Positions 62,901 through 64,000 of a stretch of DNA of 64,000 bases are shown here, piece after piece. Source of the DNA: Cristatella mucedo (taxonomy: Eukaryota > Bryozoa > Phylactolaemata > Cristatellidae); assembly GCA_009760855.2 (NCBI GenBank), contig WPIO01000125.1:803001-867000 (forward strand), in the 5' to 3' direction. The notes below the pieces were generated by a model. It was not told where the DNA came from. It was given only the letters and a program-made list of their open reading frames with translations, and did no database searches. The position numbers were made by a program, and so were the translations under genes. Positions within the stretch are counted from its first letter, which is position 1, and each line of letters begins with the position of its first letter.

Positions 62901-64000
62901 AACGTTTCGGCTGAGCTGTCAATATTTGGGGAGTCAGACCTCTTAGCATTGGCTAGTAAATGATTTACTGTCTTGTTCACTGTTCTTGTTCTTGAGTGTC
63001 ATGTTCACTGCATTAGTGAGGGTATCGAGGCTGCCGGTCGAGTGTACATTGGCCTTCGAAGTGAGTGGTATACCTTGAATGGTGCTGTGGAAATGTGCCC
63101 GTCCGTGTGTTTGGGATAAACTGATCTAAATTAACAACACAGTTTTTTAAATTAAGGTATGGGTGCCAATCTCTGCCACCGTCTATATCTGTGAGCATGG
63201 GCGCAACATGTATGACTTGGTAATCATGCATCGAGATGCGAGCTCTGCAGGAGTATCAGTCATACGTCTGACGACTCCCACCTGTGCATGGACTCCCACG
63301 GTTATGTGCACCGTGTTTGTGGTCACGTATTTTGATTTAGGAGCAGCTGTTCGGCCGTTACAGTATGTGTTTGCTTATTTTCGTGCATGTGCATTTTTTG
63401 TTTGCCTAAGCACGAGATTGCTTACACAGTCGTCCCTTGCCACGATTCGACTTTTGCAGCTACATTCTATCACGGTTTTTCAAATATCTCCATTAAAAGG
63501 TTGATCGAGCTGGTGAAATGATACAGCGTGCTAGGTTGTCTGAGTCAATTACACACCCTTGCATCACAATTAAAATTAAAATTCCTGTACGTTTTGGCTG
63601 TTGGTCAATGTATTCGAGCACCCCCTCAAAGTCTTCAATATCAGGTGCAGCCTCATTGAGAGCAGTAGCCTTGCTCTTCTTTGAAGTGCAGTACACCTCT
63701 GTATCACCATCGAACAAATTGCACTATTTTCAAAAGTTAGTGGTTGTGTGTCAAAGCTGCGTGTGTGTAATTAAATGTACACTAATAATAATAGTAGGAC
63801 ATTTGTACAGTCTAATATATCTTATTATCCCTTAGTTTTTGTAATATATTGGGTAATACAGGTGTAATGGTGACTAAAAGGGTGTCATTTCATGTCCAGA
63901 GGGCTTCGCTGAGCTGGTTTGGTCTAGCGGTTAAGGTGCTCGCCCCGGCCAAGGTCTGACTGAGGTCGTTGGCTCGAGCCCAGAGGCATATGTGAAGCGT
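14442..64000 (+). CDS. VPS13B: VPS13B (COH1) bridge-like lipid transfer protein, first 35 recognised coding exons (partial gene)
   Basis: Plus-strand gene of very large span. The exon-by-exon translation follows human VPS13B in order from its first residue ([19 protein letters not shown]; human LESYVTPILMSYVNRY) to about human residue 2,450. VPS13 proteins form long hydrophobic grooves from repeated beta units that move phospholipids in bulk between membranes; the B paralogue works at Golgi and endosomes, and its loss in humans causes Cohen syndrome. The N-terminal chorein domain (about residues 1-100) is intact. Telling VPS13B blocks are [16 protein letters not shown]-like, QGWVSWAWSFVP-like, EDRQYQ and [13 protein letters not shown]. 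About 2,400 residues are covered; the C-terminal domains lie beyond the right edge. All exon phases join except between exons 25 and 26, where a small exon may be missing. Introns range from 85 bp to about 5 kb and hold nearly all the transposons. Confidence 0.93.
15545..15600. repeat. (TG)n microsatellite
   Basis: Mostly GT units with TTTGTG interruptions. Confidence 0.85.
15940..16105 (+). mobile_element. SINE family 1 copy
   Basis: tRNA-like head (GGTAAGCTGGTCAC..., TCGTGGGTTTGACTCC as B box), a middle CTGCAAGCGATGATAG..., and the conserved tail AGAGGCTGTTAAATCAG. Diverged from the best copies. Confidence 0.8.
16382..16779 (+). CDS. VPS13B: VPS13B exon 2, chorein domain
   Basis: Acceptor GTTCAG, donor AAG|GTAGGC, phase 2. 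Encodes [20 protein letters not shown], identical to human for the first 13 residues or so, then a Ser/Arg-rich loop and [39 protein letters not shown]. Residues about 70-202. Confidence 0.95.
16780..17911. other. VPS13B intron 2
   Basis: 1.1 kb. An ATA-rich tract and TCTTCCTAGGCACTTTGCAT at 17,035-17,110 look like a decayed reverse-strand LINE A tail. The rest is unrecognised. Confidence 0.45.
17912..18303 (+). CDS. VPS13B: VPS13B exon 3
   Basis: Encodes [38 protein letters not shown] and [11 protein letters not shown]. Human: FSDCTVCLDKRNASGKIEFY and others. Starts inside an Arg codon split with exon 2, ends phase 1 at CAG|GTTTGT. Confidence 0.95.
18438..18567. repeat. (TA)n microsatellite with palindromic ACTTTATA/TATAAAGT units
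   Basis: About 130 bp of TA units. ACTTTATATA and TATATAAAGT units face each other several times, so either strand could fold into hairpins. A (GA)n tract follows at about 18,730-18,780. Confidence 0.9.
18730..18780. repeat. (GA)n microsatellite
   Basis: About 25 GA units with single GGG breaks, in VPS13B intron 3. Confidence 0.9.
19200..19555 (+). mobile_element. LINE family B, 3' end fragment
   Basis: Carries TTCTTATGCAACGAC, CTGAGCTGCTACTTC and the tail GCAGTTACTGACAGAGATACA, shared with the reverse of 61.0-61.5 kb. In VPS13B intron 3. Confidence 0.75.
20030..20112. repeat. GCAT / TG simple repeats
   Basis: CATGCATGCATGCACGCATGCATGCA-type palindromic repeats (20,033-20,060), followed by a TG-rich run. 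In VPS13B intron 3. Confidence 0.75.
20948..21144 (+). CDS. VPS13B: VPS13B exon 4
   Basis: Encodes [17 protein letters not shown] and [15 protein letters not shown]; human has QGWVSWAWSFVPAIV and VSIGFYCTKATVTFK. Between the blocks is an acidic Ser/Asp loop. Acceptor TATTAG, donor AAG|GTAAGT, phase 0. Confidence 0.94.
21145..22830. other. VPS13B intron 4
   Basis: 1.7 kb. Positions 21,385-21,475 hold a decayed plus-strand LINE A tail (AGAAAGAGATTTAGTTCTCA and then TTATTATTATTA). Nothing else is recognised. Confidence 0.5.
22831..23052 (+). CDS. VPS13B: VPS13B exon 5
   Basis: Encodes [14 protein letters not shown], then [20 protein letters not shown] and [20 protein letters not shown]. Matches the human stretch ending FDCQIGFVGCRAM. 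Acceptor TTGCAG, donor GTG|GTAAGG, 74 codons, phase 0. Confidence 0.88.
23053..24983. other. VPS13B intron 5
   Basis: 1.9 kb, AT-rich in the middle (23,750-24,320). Frames there are short and unlike known proteins. No repeat family recognised. Confidence 0.5.
24984..25224 (+). CDS. VPS13B: VPS13B exon 6
   Basis: Encodes [13 protein letters not shown] and [13 protein letters not shown]; human: FTYLTNSLFDYRS and MQRFGAFYMDYLY. Acceptor TTGACAG, donor CAG|GTTGCT, one base carried over. Confidence 0.9.
25343..25507 (+). CDS. VPS13B: VPS13B exon 7
   Basis: Encodes [13 protein letters not shown] and [16 protein letters not shown]; human: FRLDSSAVHRIL and ALEHEYEPYSRLKSD. Follows exon 6 after a 118-bp intron. 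Acceptor TTGCAG, donor AAG|GTACGC. Confidence 0.88.
26264..26345. repeat. (TA)n / (GA)n microsatellite inside LINE A
   Basis: About 55 bases of TA, then GAGAGAGAGA and TATATAGATATA. It interrupts the LINE reverse-transcriptase frame. Confidence 0.9.
26365..26622. repeat. Direct duplication of about 120 bp, first copy partly replaced by TA/GA repeats
   Basis: Copy 1 (about 26,368-26,490) and copy 2 (about 26,514-26,620) share GCACAGAGCCTT, CCTCGGGAGATCTTTGT, CACGTCAATGCTCTGGAG and GATAGGACCTAAACCGTTGTA. Copy 2 matches the intact LINE A reverse-transcriptase segment; copy 1 has TA and GA runs in place of parts. Confidence 0.85.
27655..27795 (+). mobile_element. SINE family 2 copy nested in LINE A
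   Basis: Head GCTCGCCCCGACCATGGTCT with B-box-like GTGGGCTCGACCCCC, tail AATAGAAATTAAGTTCTTTT and GCTATACAAATGAATTATAT. It splits the reverse-strand LINE A, so it came in later. Confidence 0.85.
29795..29975 (-). mobile_element. SINE family 1 copy
   Basis: Reverse strand: tail GGTTTAACAGCCTCAT, head with GGAGCTCGAGCCCACGAC (B-box complement) and GGCTTACCCCTGGGCTAG. Contains an 11-bp internal duplication (GAGCCGGCAGAA). Confidence 0.8.
30492..30659 (+). CDS. VPS13B: VPS13B exon 8
   Basis: Encodes [20 protein letters not shown]; human: LEEYIPTRHTSVTLLKCTCT. The preceding intron is about 5 kb and holds a long LINE A insertion. Acceptor GTTTTAG, donor AGG|GTATGC. Confidence 0.88.
30660..32197. 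other. VPS13B intron 8
   Basis: 1.5 kb without a recognised repeat or domain. Confidence 0.5.
32198..32370 (+). CDS. VPS13B: VPS13B exon 9
   Basis: Encodes [20 protein letters not shown] and [20 protein letters not shown]; human: IRILVDKINLEHSVPMYA and HVVSSLTQPSDNLLHYCYVH. No stand-alone frame marks this exon; it was found by reading the strand. Acceptor GCGTAG, donor GAG|GTAATT, phase 0. Confidence 0.9.
32645..32772 (+). CDS. VPS13B: VPS13B exon 10
   Basis: Encodes [15 protein letters not shown] and [17 protein letters not shown]; human: FGFQAGLTSLDC and CLPVPVIPSFSTALYGKL. Ends TG, completed to Trp by exon 11, the same Trp as in human PTCW. Confidence 0.88.
33015..33195 (-). mobile_element. 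SINE family 1 copy
   Basis: Reverse strand, well kept: tail TTAAACAGCCTCTTTTTGTA, B-box complement GGAATCGAACCCACGACC, A-box side CACCTTACCTAGTGTGCCAT. AT-rich 3' end at 33,000-33,018. Confidence 0.9.
33285..33378 (+). mobile_element. LINE family A, solitary 3' tail
   Basis: Only the last 90 bp: GCAAATGTAAAGCGCCTAGA, AGAGATTAAGTTCTCTGAGG, GCGCTTTATCAAGTG and then TTATTATTATTAT. An extreme 5' truncation. Confidence 0.9.
33385..33545 (+). mobile_element. SINE family 1 copy, diverged
   Basis: Head TCTTAGCCCAGGGGTAAGGT, B-box-like CTCGTGGATTTGAGTCG, tail ATGAGGTTGTTCGATCAGCT. Directly follows the solitary LINE A tail. Confidence 0.75.
34190..34335 (-). mobile_element. SINE family 2 copy, diverged
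   Basis: Reverse strand: tail side ATTCATTTGTGTAGTGCCCT, AACTTAGTCTCTATCC and TACTTTACG, head side GACCTCGG...GCACCTTTACC. In VPS13B intron 10. Confidence 0.75.
34876..35051 (+). CDS. VPS13B: VPS13B exon 11
   Basis: Encodes [20 protein letters not shown] and [19 protein letters not shown]; human: EGIFELPNLTIQAT and LLLQAIYQSWSHIG. Acceptor GCTTAG, donor CTC|GTAAGT. Confidence 0.92.
35440..36290 (-). mobile_element. LINE family A, 5'-truncated copy
   Basis: Reverse strand. It has the full 3' hairpin (GATAAAGCGCCGTCAGAGAA ...), the 3' UTR with GGTCAGCATGCA and the RT C-terminus ([27 protein letters not shown]). The frame is broken by a shift near 35,953. In VPS13B intron 11. Confidence 0.9.
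36618..36720. repeat. Two poly-G runs
   Basis: Runs of about 13 G each at about 36,618 and 36,705. Possible G-quadruplex formers; also common sites of length error in assemblies. Confidence 0.8.
37215..37400 (-). mobile_element. Decayed LINE A / SINE2-type tail
   Basis: GATAATGATAATAATC followed by GTAGTGCTCTAAGAGAACCA and CATCTCTATCCAGATG keeps the order of the LINE A 3' hairpin in reverse. Confidence 0.5.
37668..37787 (+). CDS. VPS13B: VPS13B exon 12
   Basis: Encodes [20 protein letters not shown] and [12 protein letters not shown], matching the human NVELKYCSTSLVKC and GTLGSIKI block. Acceptor GCCACAG, donor GAG|GTAAAG. Confidence 0.83.
37873..38046 (+). CDS. VPS13B: VPS13B exon 13
   Basis: Separated from exon 12 by an 85-bp intron. 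Acidic start [10 protein letters not shown], then [16 protein letters not shown], which fits human DLMAFTIQVPQYMD. Donor CAG|GTTTGC. The G it carries over joins directly to exon 14. Confidence 0.85.
39225..39398 (-). mobile_element. SINE family 1 copy, well preserved
   Basis: Reverse strand: TTTA-rich end (39,180-39,225), tail AGCTGATTTAACAGCCTC, middle TACGGCTATTACCACGGCTT, B-box complement GGATTCGAACCCACGAC, head CCTTACCTAGTGTGCCATCA. Confidence 0.92.
39420..40690 (+). other. Unidentified block with two open frames, possible transposon remnant
   Basis: About 1.25 kb, GC-richer than the intron around it. Plus-strand frames at 39,586-39,957 (123 codons, with [20 protein letters not shown]) and 40,294-40,518 (74 codons, with [15 protein letters not shown]) are broken by short gaps. 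Many T6-T9 runs occur. It matches none of the four repeat families here. I cannot name the protein; a DNA transposon or DIRS-type element is a guess. Confidence 0.35.
41230..41421 (+). CDS. VPS13B: VPS13B exon 14
   Basis: Encodes [20 protein letters not shown]; human: VLLCSIQGLAVNIDPILY. Splicing from exon 13 straight to here keeps phase and alignment. Acceptor GTTTGTAG, donor TTG|GTATGG. Confidence 0.88.
41657..41931 (+). CDS. VPS13B: VPS13B exon 15
   Basis: A low-complexity Ser/Ala/Arg loop ([15 protein letters not shown]) leads to [19 protein letters not shown], which fits human IGIVWNAVKHLTLQLEV. Acceptor TTTTAG, donor CAT|GTAAGT, 91 codons. Confidence 0.85.
41932..43537. other. VPS13B intron 15
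   Basis: 1.6 kb, AT-rich, no recognised repeat or coding domain. Confidence 0.5.
43538..43820 (+). CDS. VPS13B: VPS13B exon 16
   Basis: Encodes [34 protein letters not shown] and [11 protein letters not shown]; human: VQSCCVFIPNDS, RSWYHGQTSMPGTLVLCL and PQIKIISAGHK. Acceptor TTTTTAG, donor TGG|GTAAAT. Confidence 0.93.
44560..44830. repeat. Inverted/direct repeat cluster around a GTGATC...GATCAC palindrome
   Basis: The unit contains GTGATCCTGAGATCAC plus GTTCGATTGCAGGC-like sequence. It occurs forward at 44,562-44,605 and 44,628-44,665, and inverted at 44,696-44,752 and 44,738-44,815 (GCCTGCAATCGAACC). GTTCGATTGC resembles a pol III B box. See findings. Confidence 0.8.
44855..44925 (+). mobile_element. 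SINE family 2-type tail
   Basis: GGCTAGAGATTCCGTTATCT, CAGGGCACTATACAAATGAA and TTTATTTATTT: the tail of SINE2, directly after the inverted-repeat cluster, with no standard SINE2 head. Confidence 0.7.
45462..45688 (+). CDS. VPS13B: VPS13B exon 17
   Basis: Encodes [15 protein letters not shown] and [13 protein letters not shown], then [20 protein letters not shown]; human: TISLHNFSIYTLLGK, STLAVTSQK and FVVCLHVDLESLEIKCSNPQ. Donor CAG|GTCAGA is weak but keeps phase. Confidence 0.88.
45792..45929 (+). CDS. VPS13B: VPS13B exon 18
   Basis: Encodes [18 protein letters not shown], then a basic loop; human: VQLFYELTDIMNKVWNKI. Acceptor ACCTCAG. The donor CAG|GTCCTA is weak, so the 3' end is less certain than the 5' end. 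Confidence 0.75.
46270..46498 (+). CDS. VPS13B: VPS13B exon 19
   Basis: A disordered Ala/Gly/Pro/Ser stretch ends in [18 protein letters not shown], matching human LWMQWVLPKITIKLFAPD. Only one of the three forward frames fits the neighbours; a strong antisense frame here is a shadow. Acceptor GCCTAG, donor AAG|GTAACT-like. Confidence 0.82.
46798..46912 (+). CDS. VPS13B: VPS13B exon 20
   Basis: Encodes [20 protein letters not shown] and [14 protein letters not shown]; human: MVSELEDLSASIDVQDVYTK and VKCKIESFNIDHY. Short and not marked by a stand-alone frame. Acceptor TCTAG, donor AAA|GTAAGT. Confidence 0.92.
47629..48310 (+). CDS. VPS13B: VPS13B exon 21 (largest exon)
   Basis: 682 bp. Encodes [60 protein letters not shown] and [19 protein letters not shown]. 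Human has LGQCGGVFLSC, QHGFLSLTYTKAVTKNVRH, EILLSAQAFDIVLYFPLLN and LPLIYVNTS. Acceptor TTGCAG, donor CAG|GTATAC. Confidence 0.95.
48398..48638 (+). CDS. VPS13B: VPS13B exon 22
   Basis: Encodes [20 protein letters not shown] and [15 protein letters not shown]; human: DTVVLKIGSVAMAPQADNP and SEIEDRQYQIDLQSI. Acceptor TTCCCAG, donor TTG|GTAAGA, one base over. Confidence 0.94.
48793..48889 (+). CDS. VPS13B: VPS13B exon 23
   Basis: Encodes [15 protein letters not shown] and [15 protein letters not shown]; human: NSQNPALEWNMASSIRR. Ends TG, completed to Trp by exon 24. Acceptor CTTCAG, donor GTGAGT. Confidence 0.9.
49104..49188 (+). CDS. VPS13B: VPS13B exon 24
   Basis: Encodes [20 protein letters not shown], matching human LTPVLTDFSVRITGAPAVIF. 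Acceptor TTGCAG, donor GGG|GTATGT, phase 0. Confidence 0.92.
49313..49472 (+). CDS. VPS13B: VPS13B exon 25
   Basis: Encodes [20 protein letters not shown], then [15 protein letters not shown]; human: ILVCGHSLEVNITTNLDFFL, then VQLLHQLIVAN. Acceptor AATCAG, donor CAG|GTACGA, one base over. This phase does not match exon 26, so a short exon may lie between them. Confidence 0.9.
50050..50296 (+). CDS. VPS13B: VPS13B exon 26
   Basis: Encodes [19 protein letters not shown] and [19 protein letters not shown], matching human VKIRIVQIEQHSGASQHR and FIPFDIFITASRISLMTYS. Only the frame beginning TCT GCT GTG is open. Acceptor TCTACAG, donor CTG|GTATGC. Confidence 0.8.
51378..51535 (+). mobile_element. 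SINE family 2 copy
   Basis: GAGCTGGTTTGGTCCAGCG head, GAGCTCGAGCCCCGAGGCAT B-box part, GAATAGAGATTAAATTCTCT and GGTGCTATACAAATGAATTA tail, followed by ATTATTATTATA. Confidence 0.9.
51600..52740 (-). mobile_element. LINE family A, internally deleted copy
   Basis: Reverse strand. It has the RT C-terminus (51,900-51,676; [20 protein letters not shown]) and then, after about 52,340, the pre-RT linker ([10 protein letters not shown]) with the RT core missing between them. Full of stops. Confidence 0.8.
52747..52819. repeat. (TA)n microsatellite
   Basis: About 36 uninterrupted AT units. Confidence 0.95.
52955..53105 (-). mobile_element. SINE family 1 copy
   Basis: Reverse strand: AAGAGCATAAACGGCTATCA, B-box complement GGATTCAAACCTACGACC, head side CACCTTACCTCCTGGACTAT. 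Confidence 0.85.
53286..53388 (+). CDS. VPS13B: VPS13B exon 27
   Basis: Encodes [19 protein letters not shown] and [11 protein letters not shown], similar to human VLSLESLHASTRSSARQALG. Phases fit exon 26 (one base) and exon 28 (AT+G). Acceptor TCCACAG; donor GTAGTA is not ideal. Confidence 0.72.
53730..53893 (+). CDS. VPS13B: VPS13B exon 28
   Basis: Encodes [20 protein letters not shown] and [14 protein letters not shown]; human: FLYFIVSQPSLLLSCHHRKQ and VEVSIFDAVLKG. Acceptor GTTCCAG, donor CCG|GTAAGA. Confidence 0.93.
54448..54582 (+). CDS. VPS13B: VPS13B exon 29
   Basis: Encodes [16 protein letters not shown] and [20 protein letters not shown], matching human KSGIPPSFITLQIKDFLNG. Found by reading; only an antisense frame is long here. 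Acceptor TCCCAG, donor ACG|GTACGT. Confidence 0.88.
54668..54832 (+). CDS. VPS13B: VPS13B exon 30
   Basis: Encodes [20 protein letters not shown] and RSLQRKLAT, matching human ADVNLDISKPLKANLSFTKL. Then a Ser/Lys-rich loop. Acceptor TTGCAG, donor CTG|GTATGT, one base over. Confidence 0.88.
54995..55168 (-). mobile_element. SINE family 1 copy
   Basis: Reverse strand: tail GGTGATTTAACAGCCACAT, B-box complement CACTCGAACCCTCGACC, head GAACCTGACCACTATGCTAA. Confidence 0.85.
55271..55412 (+). mobile_element. SINE family 2 copy, well preserved
   Basis: GAGCTGGTTTGGTCTAGTGG head, GCTCGCCCCGACCAAGGTCT, B-box-like GTGGGCTTGAACCCC, then GAATAGAGATTAAGTTCTCC, TCGGGCGCTATACAAATAAA. Good reference copy. 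Confidence 0.93.
55628..55822. repeat. Long (CA)n microsatellite
   Basis: About 190 bp of CA units with CGAACG and CGCGCG breaks, in VPS13B intron 30. All His/Thr and Cys/Val frames across it are artefacts. Confidence 0.97.
56100..57580 (+). mobile_element. LINE family A, intact reverse-transcriptase frame, 5'-truncated
   Basis: A 421-codon open frame (56,079-57,344) covers the RT domain from [20 protein letters not shown] onward. It shows [27 protein letters not shown] and [13 protein letters not shown] (catalytic YADD), then the L2/CR1-type C-terminus ending in KTHLFMTAF. The 3' UTR, hairpin and (ATT)n end at about 57,580. The endonuclease half is absent, so it cannot act alone. The first ten or so codons of the frame look like flanking intron. 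In VPS13B intron 30. Confidence 0.95.
57830..57913 (+). CDS. Possible VPS13B cassette exon 30b
   Basis: Flanked by GTGTGCAG and GCG|GTTTGT, phase 1 at both ends, so it can be included or skipped without a shift. Would encode [20 protein letters not shown] and KLVHVIFPC. No clear human counterpart; exon 30 also joins exon 31 directly in phase. Confidence 0.3.
58114..58323 (+). CDS. VPS13B: VPS13B exon 31
   Basis: Encodes [37 protein letters not shown] and [10 protein letters not shown]; human: FQKISVQTTQIVISMETV and LLASLSNLNGSLSV. Acceptor CGTTAG, donor GCG|GTGAGT. GC-rich compared with the flanking intron. No stand-alone plus-strand frame marks it. Confidence 0.83.
58443..58753 (+). CDS. 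VPS13B: VPS13B exon 32
   Basis: Encodes [37 protein letters not shown] and [19 protein letters not shown]; human: NDFLLKTSLKERS, ILIGPCCATANLEAKW and ISIDLRGGLLQVFWGQEHL. The start after TCTTGCAG gives an intron of 119 bp. A loop of poly-Gly/Ser is specific to this animal. Donor AAG|GTAGGC. Confidence 0.9.
59014..59179 (+). CDS. VPS13B: VPS13B exon 33
   Basis: Phase 0 start [18 protein letters not shown], ending in [20 protein letters not shown]; human: KSEQSSDDLRTGLFQYVQD. Acceptor TTGATAG, donor AAA|GTAAGC. Confidence 0.9.
59690..59795. repeat. (TCTG)n / (TC)n / poly-C tract
   Basis: TCTG units, then about 70 bp of TC, then 11 C ending at 59,795. Lies about 40 bp before the exon 34 acceptor on the coding strand. 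Confidence 0.95.
59836..59906 (+). CDS. VPS13B: VPS13B exon 34
   Basis: A 71-bp exon encoding [20 protein letters not shown] and RYYQ, phases in order on both sides. Family match is weak because the segment is short. A TC/poly-C tract lies about 40 bases before its acceptor TTGACAG. Donor CAG|GTGAGA. Confidence 0.65.
59930..60341 (-). mobile_element. LINE family A, 5'-truncated copy, little diverged
   Basis: Reverse strand; (ATA)n at 59,931-59,960, hairpin, 3' UTR and the last RT codons. Very close to the copy at 57.2-57.58 kb. In VPS13B intron 34. Confidence 0.92.
60472..60645 (+). mobile_element. SINE family 1 copy, best pol III boxes
   Basis: Head TAATGGTACACTAGGTAAGG, B box GTGGGTTCGAATCCTG, tail AGAGGCTGTTAAATCAGCTT. 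Reference copy for the family. Confidence 0.92.
60655..60812 (-). mobile_element. SINE family 2 copy
   Basis: Reverse strand; its sense tail reads ATGTAAAGCACCTGAATAGA, GATTAAGTTCTCTTGTGGCG, CTATAAAAATGAATTTTATT. This copy keeps the longest match to the LINE A tail. Confidence 0.92.
61030..62960 (-). mobile_element. LINE family B, longest copy
   Basis: Reverse strand, about 1.9 kb. From its 5' side: linker and start of RT (62,949-62,353; [52 protein letters not shown]), [15 protein letters not shown] (62,386-62,186), [12 protein letters not shown] (62,143-61,754), C-terminus (61,738-61,124; [27 protein letters not shown]), tail with CTGTAACTCCACAAAGCC. Several shifts and one stop; inactive. 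In VPS13B intron 34. Confidence 0.93.
63157..63300 (+). CDS. VPS13B: VPS13B exon 35 (3' end uncertain)
   Basis: Phase 0 start [19 protein letters not shown], then [19 protein letters not shown]; human: LPGVYEVLFYN and YPEPRVLTLVRITPVPFN. Acceptor AATTAAG. The donor may be ACG|GTTATG at about 63,300 or lie as far as 63,360; the frame stays open past both. Confidence 0.7.
63300..63906. other. VPS13B intron 35 or exon/intron mix
   Basis: After exon 35 the sequence is not assigned. A minus-strand frame (63,717-63,493, with [20 protein letters not shown]) looks protein-like but is not recognised. Confidence 0.4.
63907..64000 (+). mobile_element. SINE family 2 copy, cut by window edge
   Basis: GAGCTGGTTTGGTCTAGCGG head, GCTCGCCCCGGCCAAGGTCT, then GAGGCATATGTGAAGCG at the edge. 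The tail lies outside. Confidence 0.9.

Noticed and set aside
63493-63717. Minus-strand frame with [13 protein letters not shown]
   Set aside because: Looks protein-like, but I recognise no family and see no splice or promoter context; not listed as a gene.

Overview
The window is eukaryotic nuclear DNA from an invertebrate-like animal. Coding sequence lies in short pieces of about 60-680 bp with GT...AG borders whose phases join up. The rest is introns full of microsatellites, non-LTR retrotransposons and tRNA-derived SINEs. The species cannot be fixed from sequence. There is no sign of bacterial, plastid or viral DNA, and no rRNA, CRISPR array or functional tRNA gene was found. Gene identities rest on remembered human proteins compared by eye; no alignment program was run.

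Two protein genes stand head to head. On the minus strand, KDM1B (LSD2, the FAD-dependent histone H3K4me1/2 demethylase) starts at 12902 and runs leftwards. Eight coding exons down to 811 give the N-terminal tail, the C4H2C2 zinc finger, the CW zinc finger and the SWIRM region. The catalytic amine-oxidase part lies beyond the left edge. On the plus strand, VPS13B (COH1, the very large bridge-like lipid-transfer protein of the Golgi and endosomes) starts at 14442 and runs off the right edge. I could place 35 coding exons, about 2,400 residues, roughly the first 60% of a protein of about 4,000. The 1.54 kb between the two start codons must hold both 5' ends and is a candidate shared promoter region.

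The introns carry four kinds of repeat. LINE family A is L2/CR1-like and ends in a GC-closed hairpin followed by (ATT)n. Its best copy, at 56.1-57.6 kb, has a 421-codon open reverse-transcriptase frame. LINE family B is a second L2/CR1-like lineage ending in CATTA-type repeats; its longest copy is at 61.0-62.95 kb on the minus strand. SINE family 1 is tRNA-derived, with a clear pol III B box and a conserved tail that reads GAGGCTGTTAAATCAGCT. SINE family 2 is also tRNA-headed, and its 3' tail is nearly the same as the 3' hairpin of LINE A. This points to a LINE/SINE mobilisation pair.

Long CA, TA, TC and poly-G tracts fill much of the rest. Some sit right beside splice sites: a TG-rich tract (coding strand) after the KDM1B exon 8 donor, and a TC/poly-C tract just before VPS13B exon 34. 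The two genes have no known shared pathway; one acts on chromatin and the other on membranes. Their adjacency is positional.
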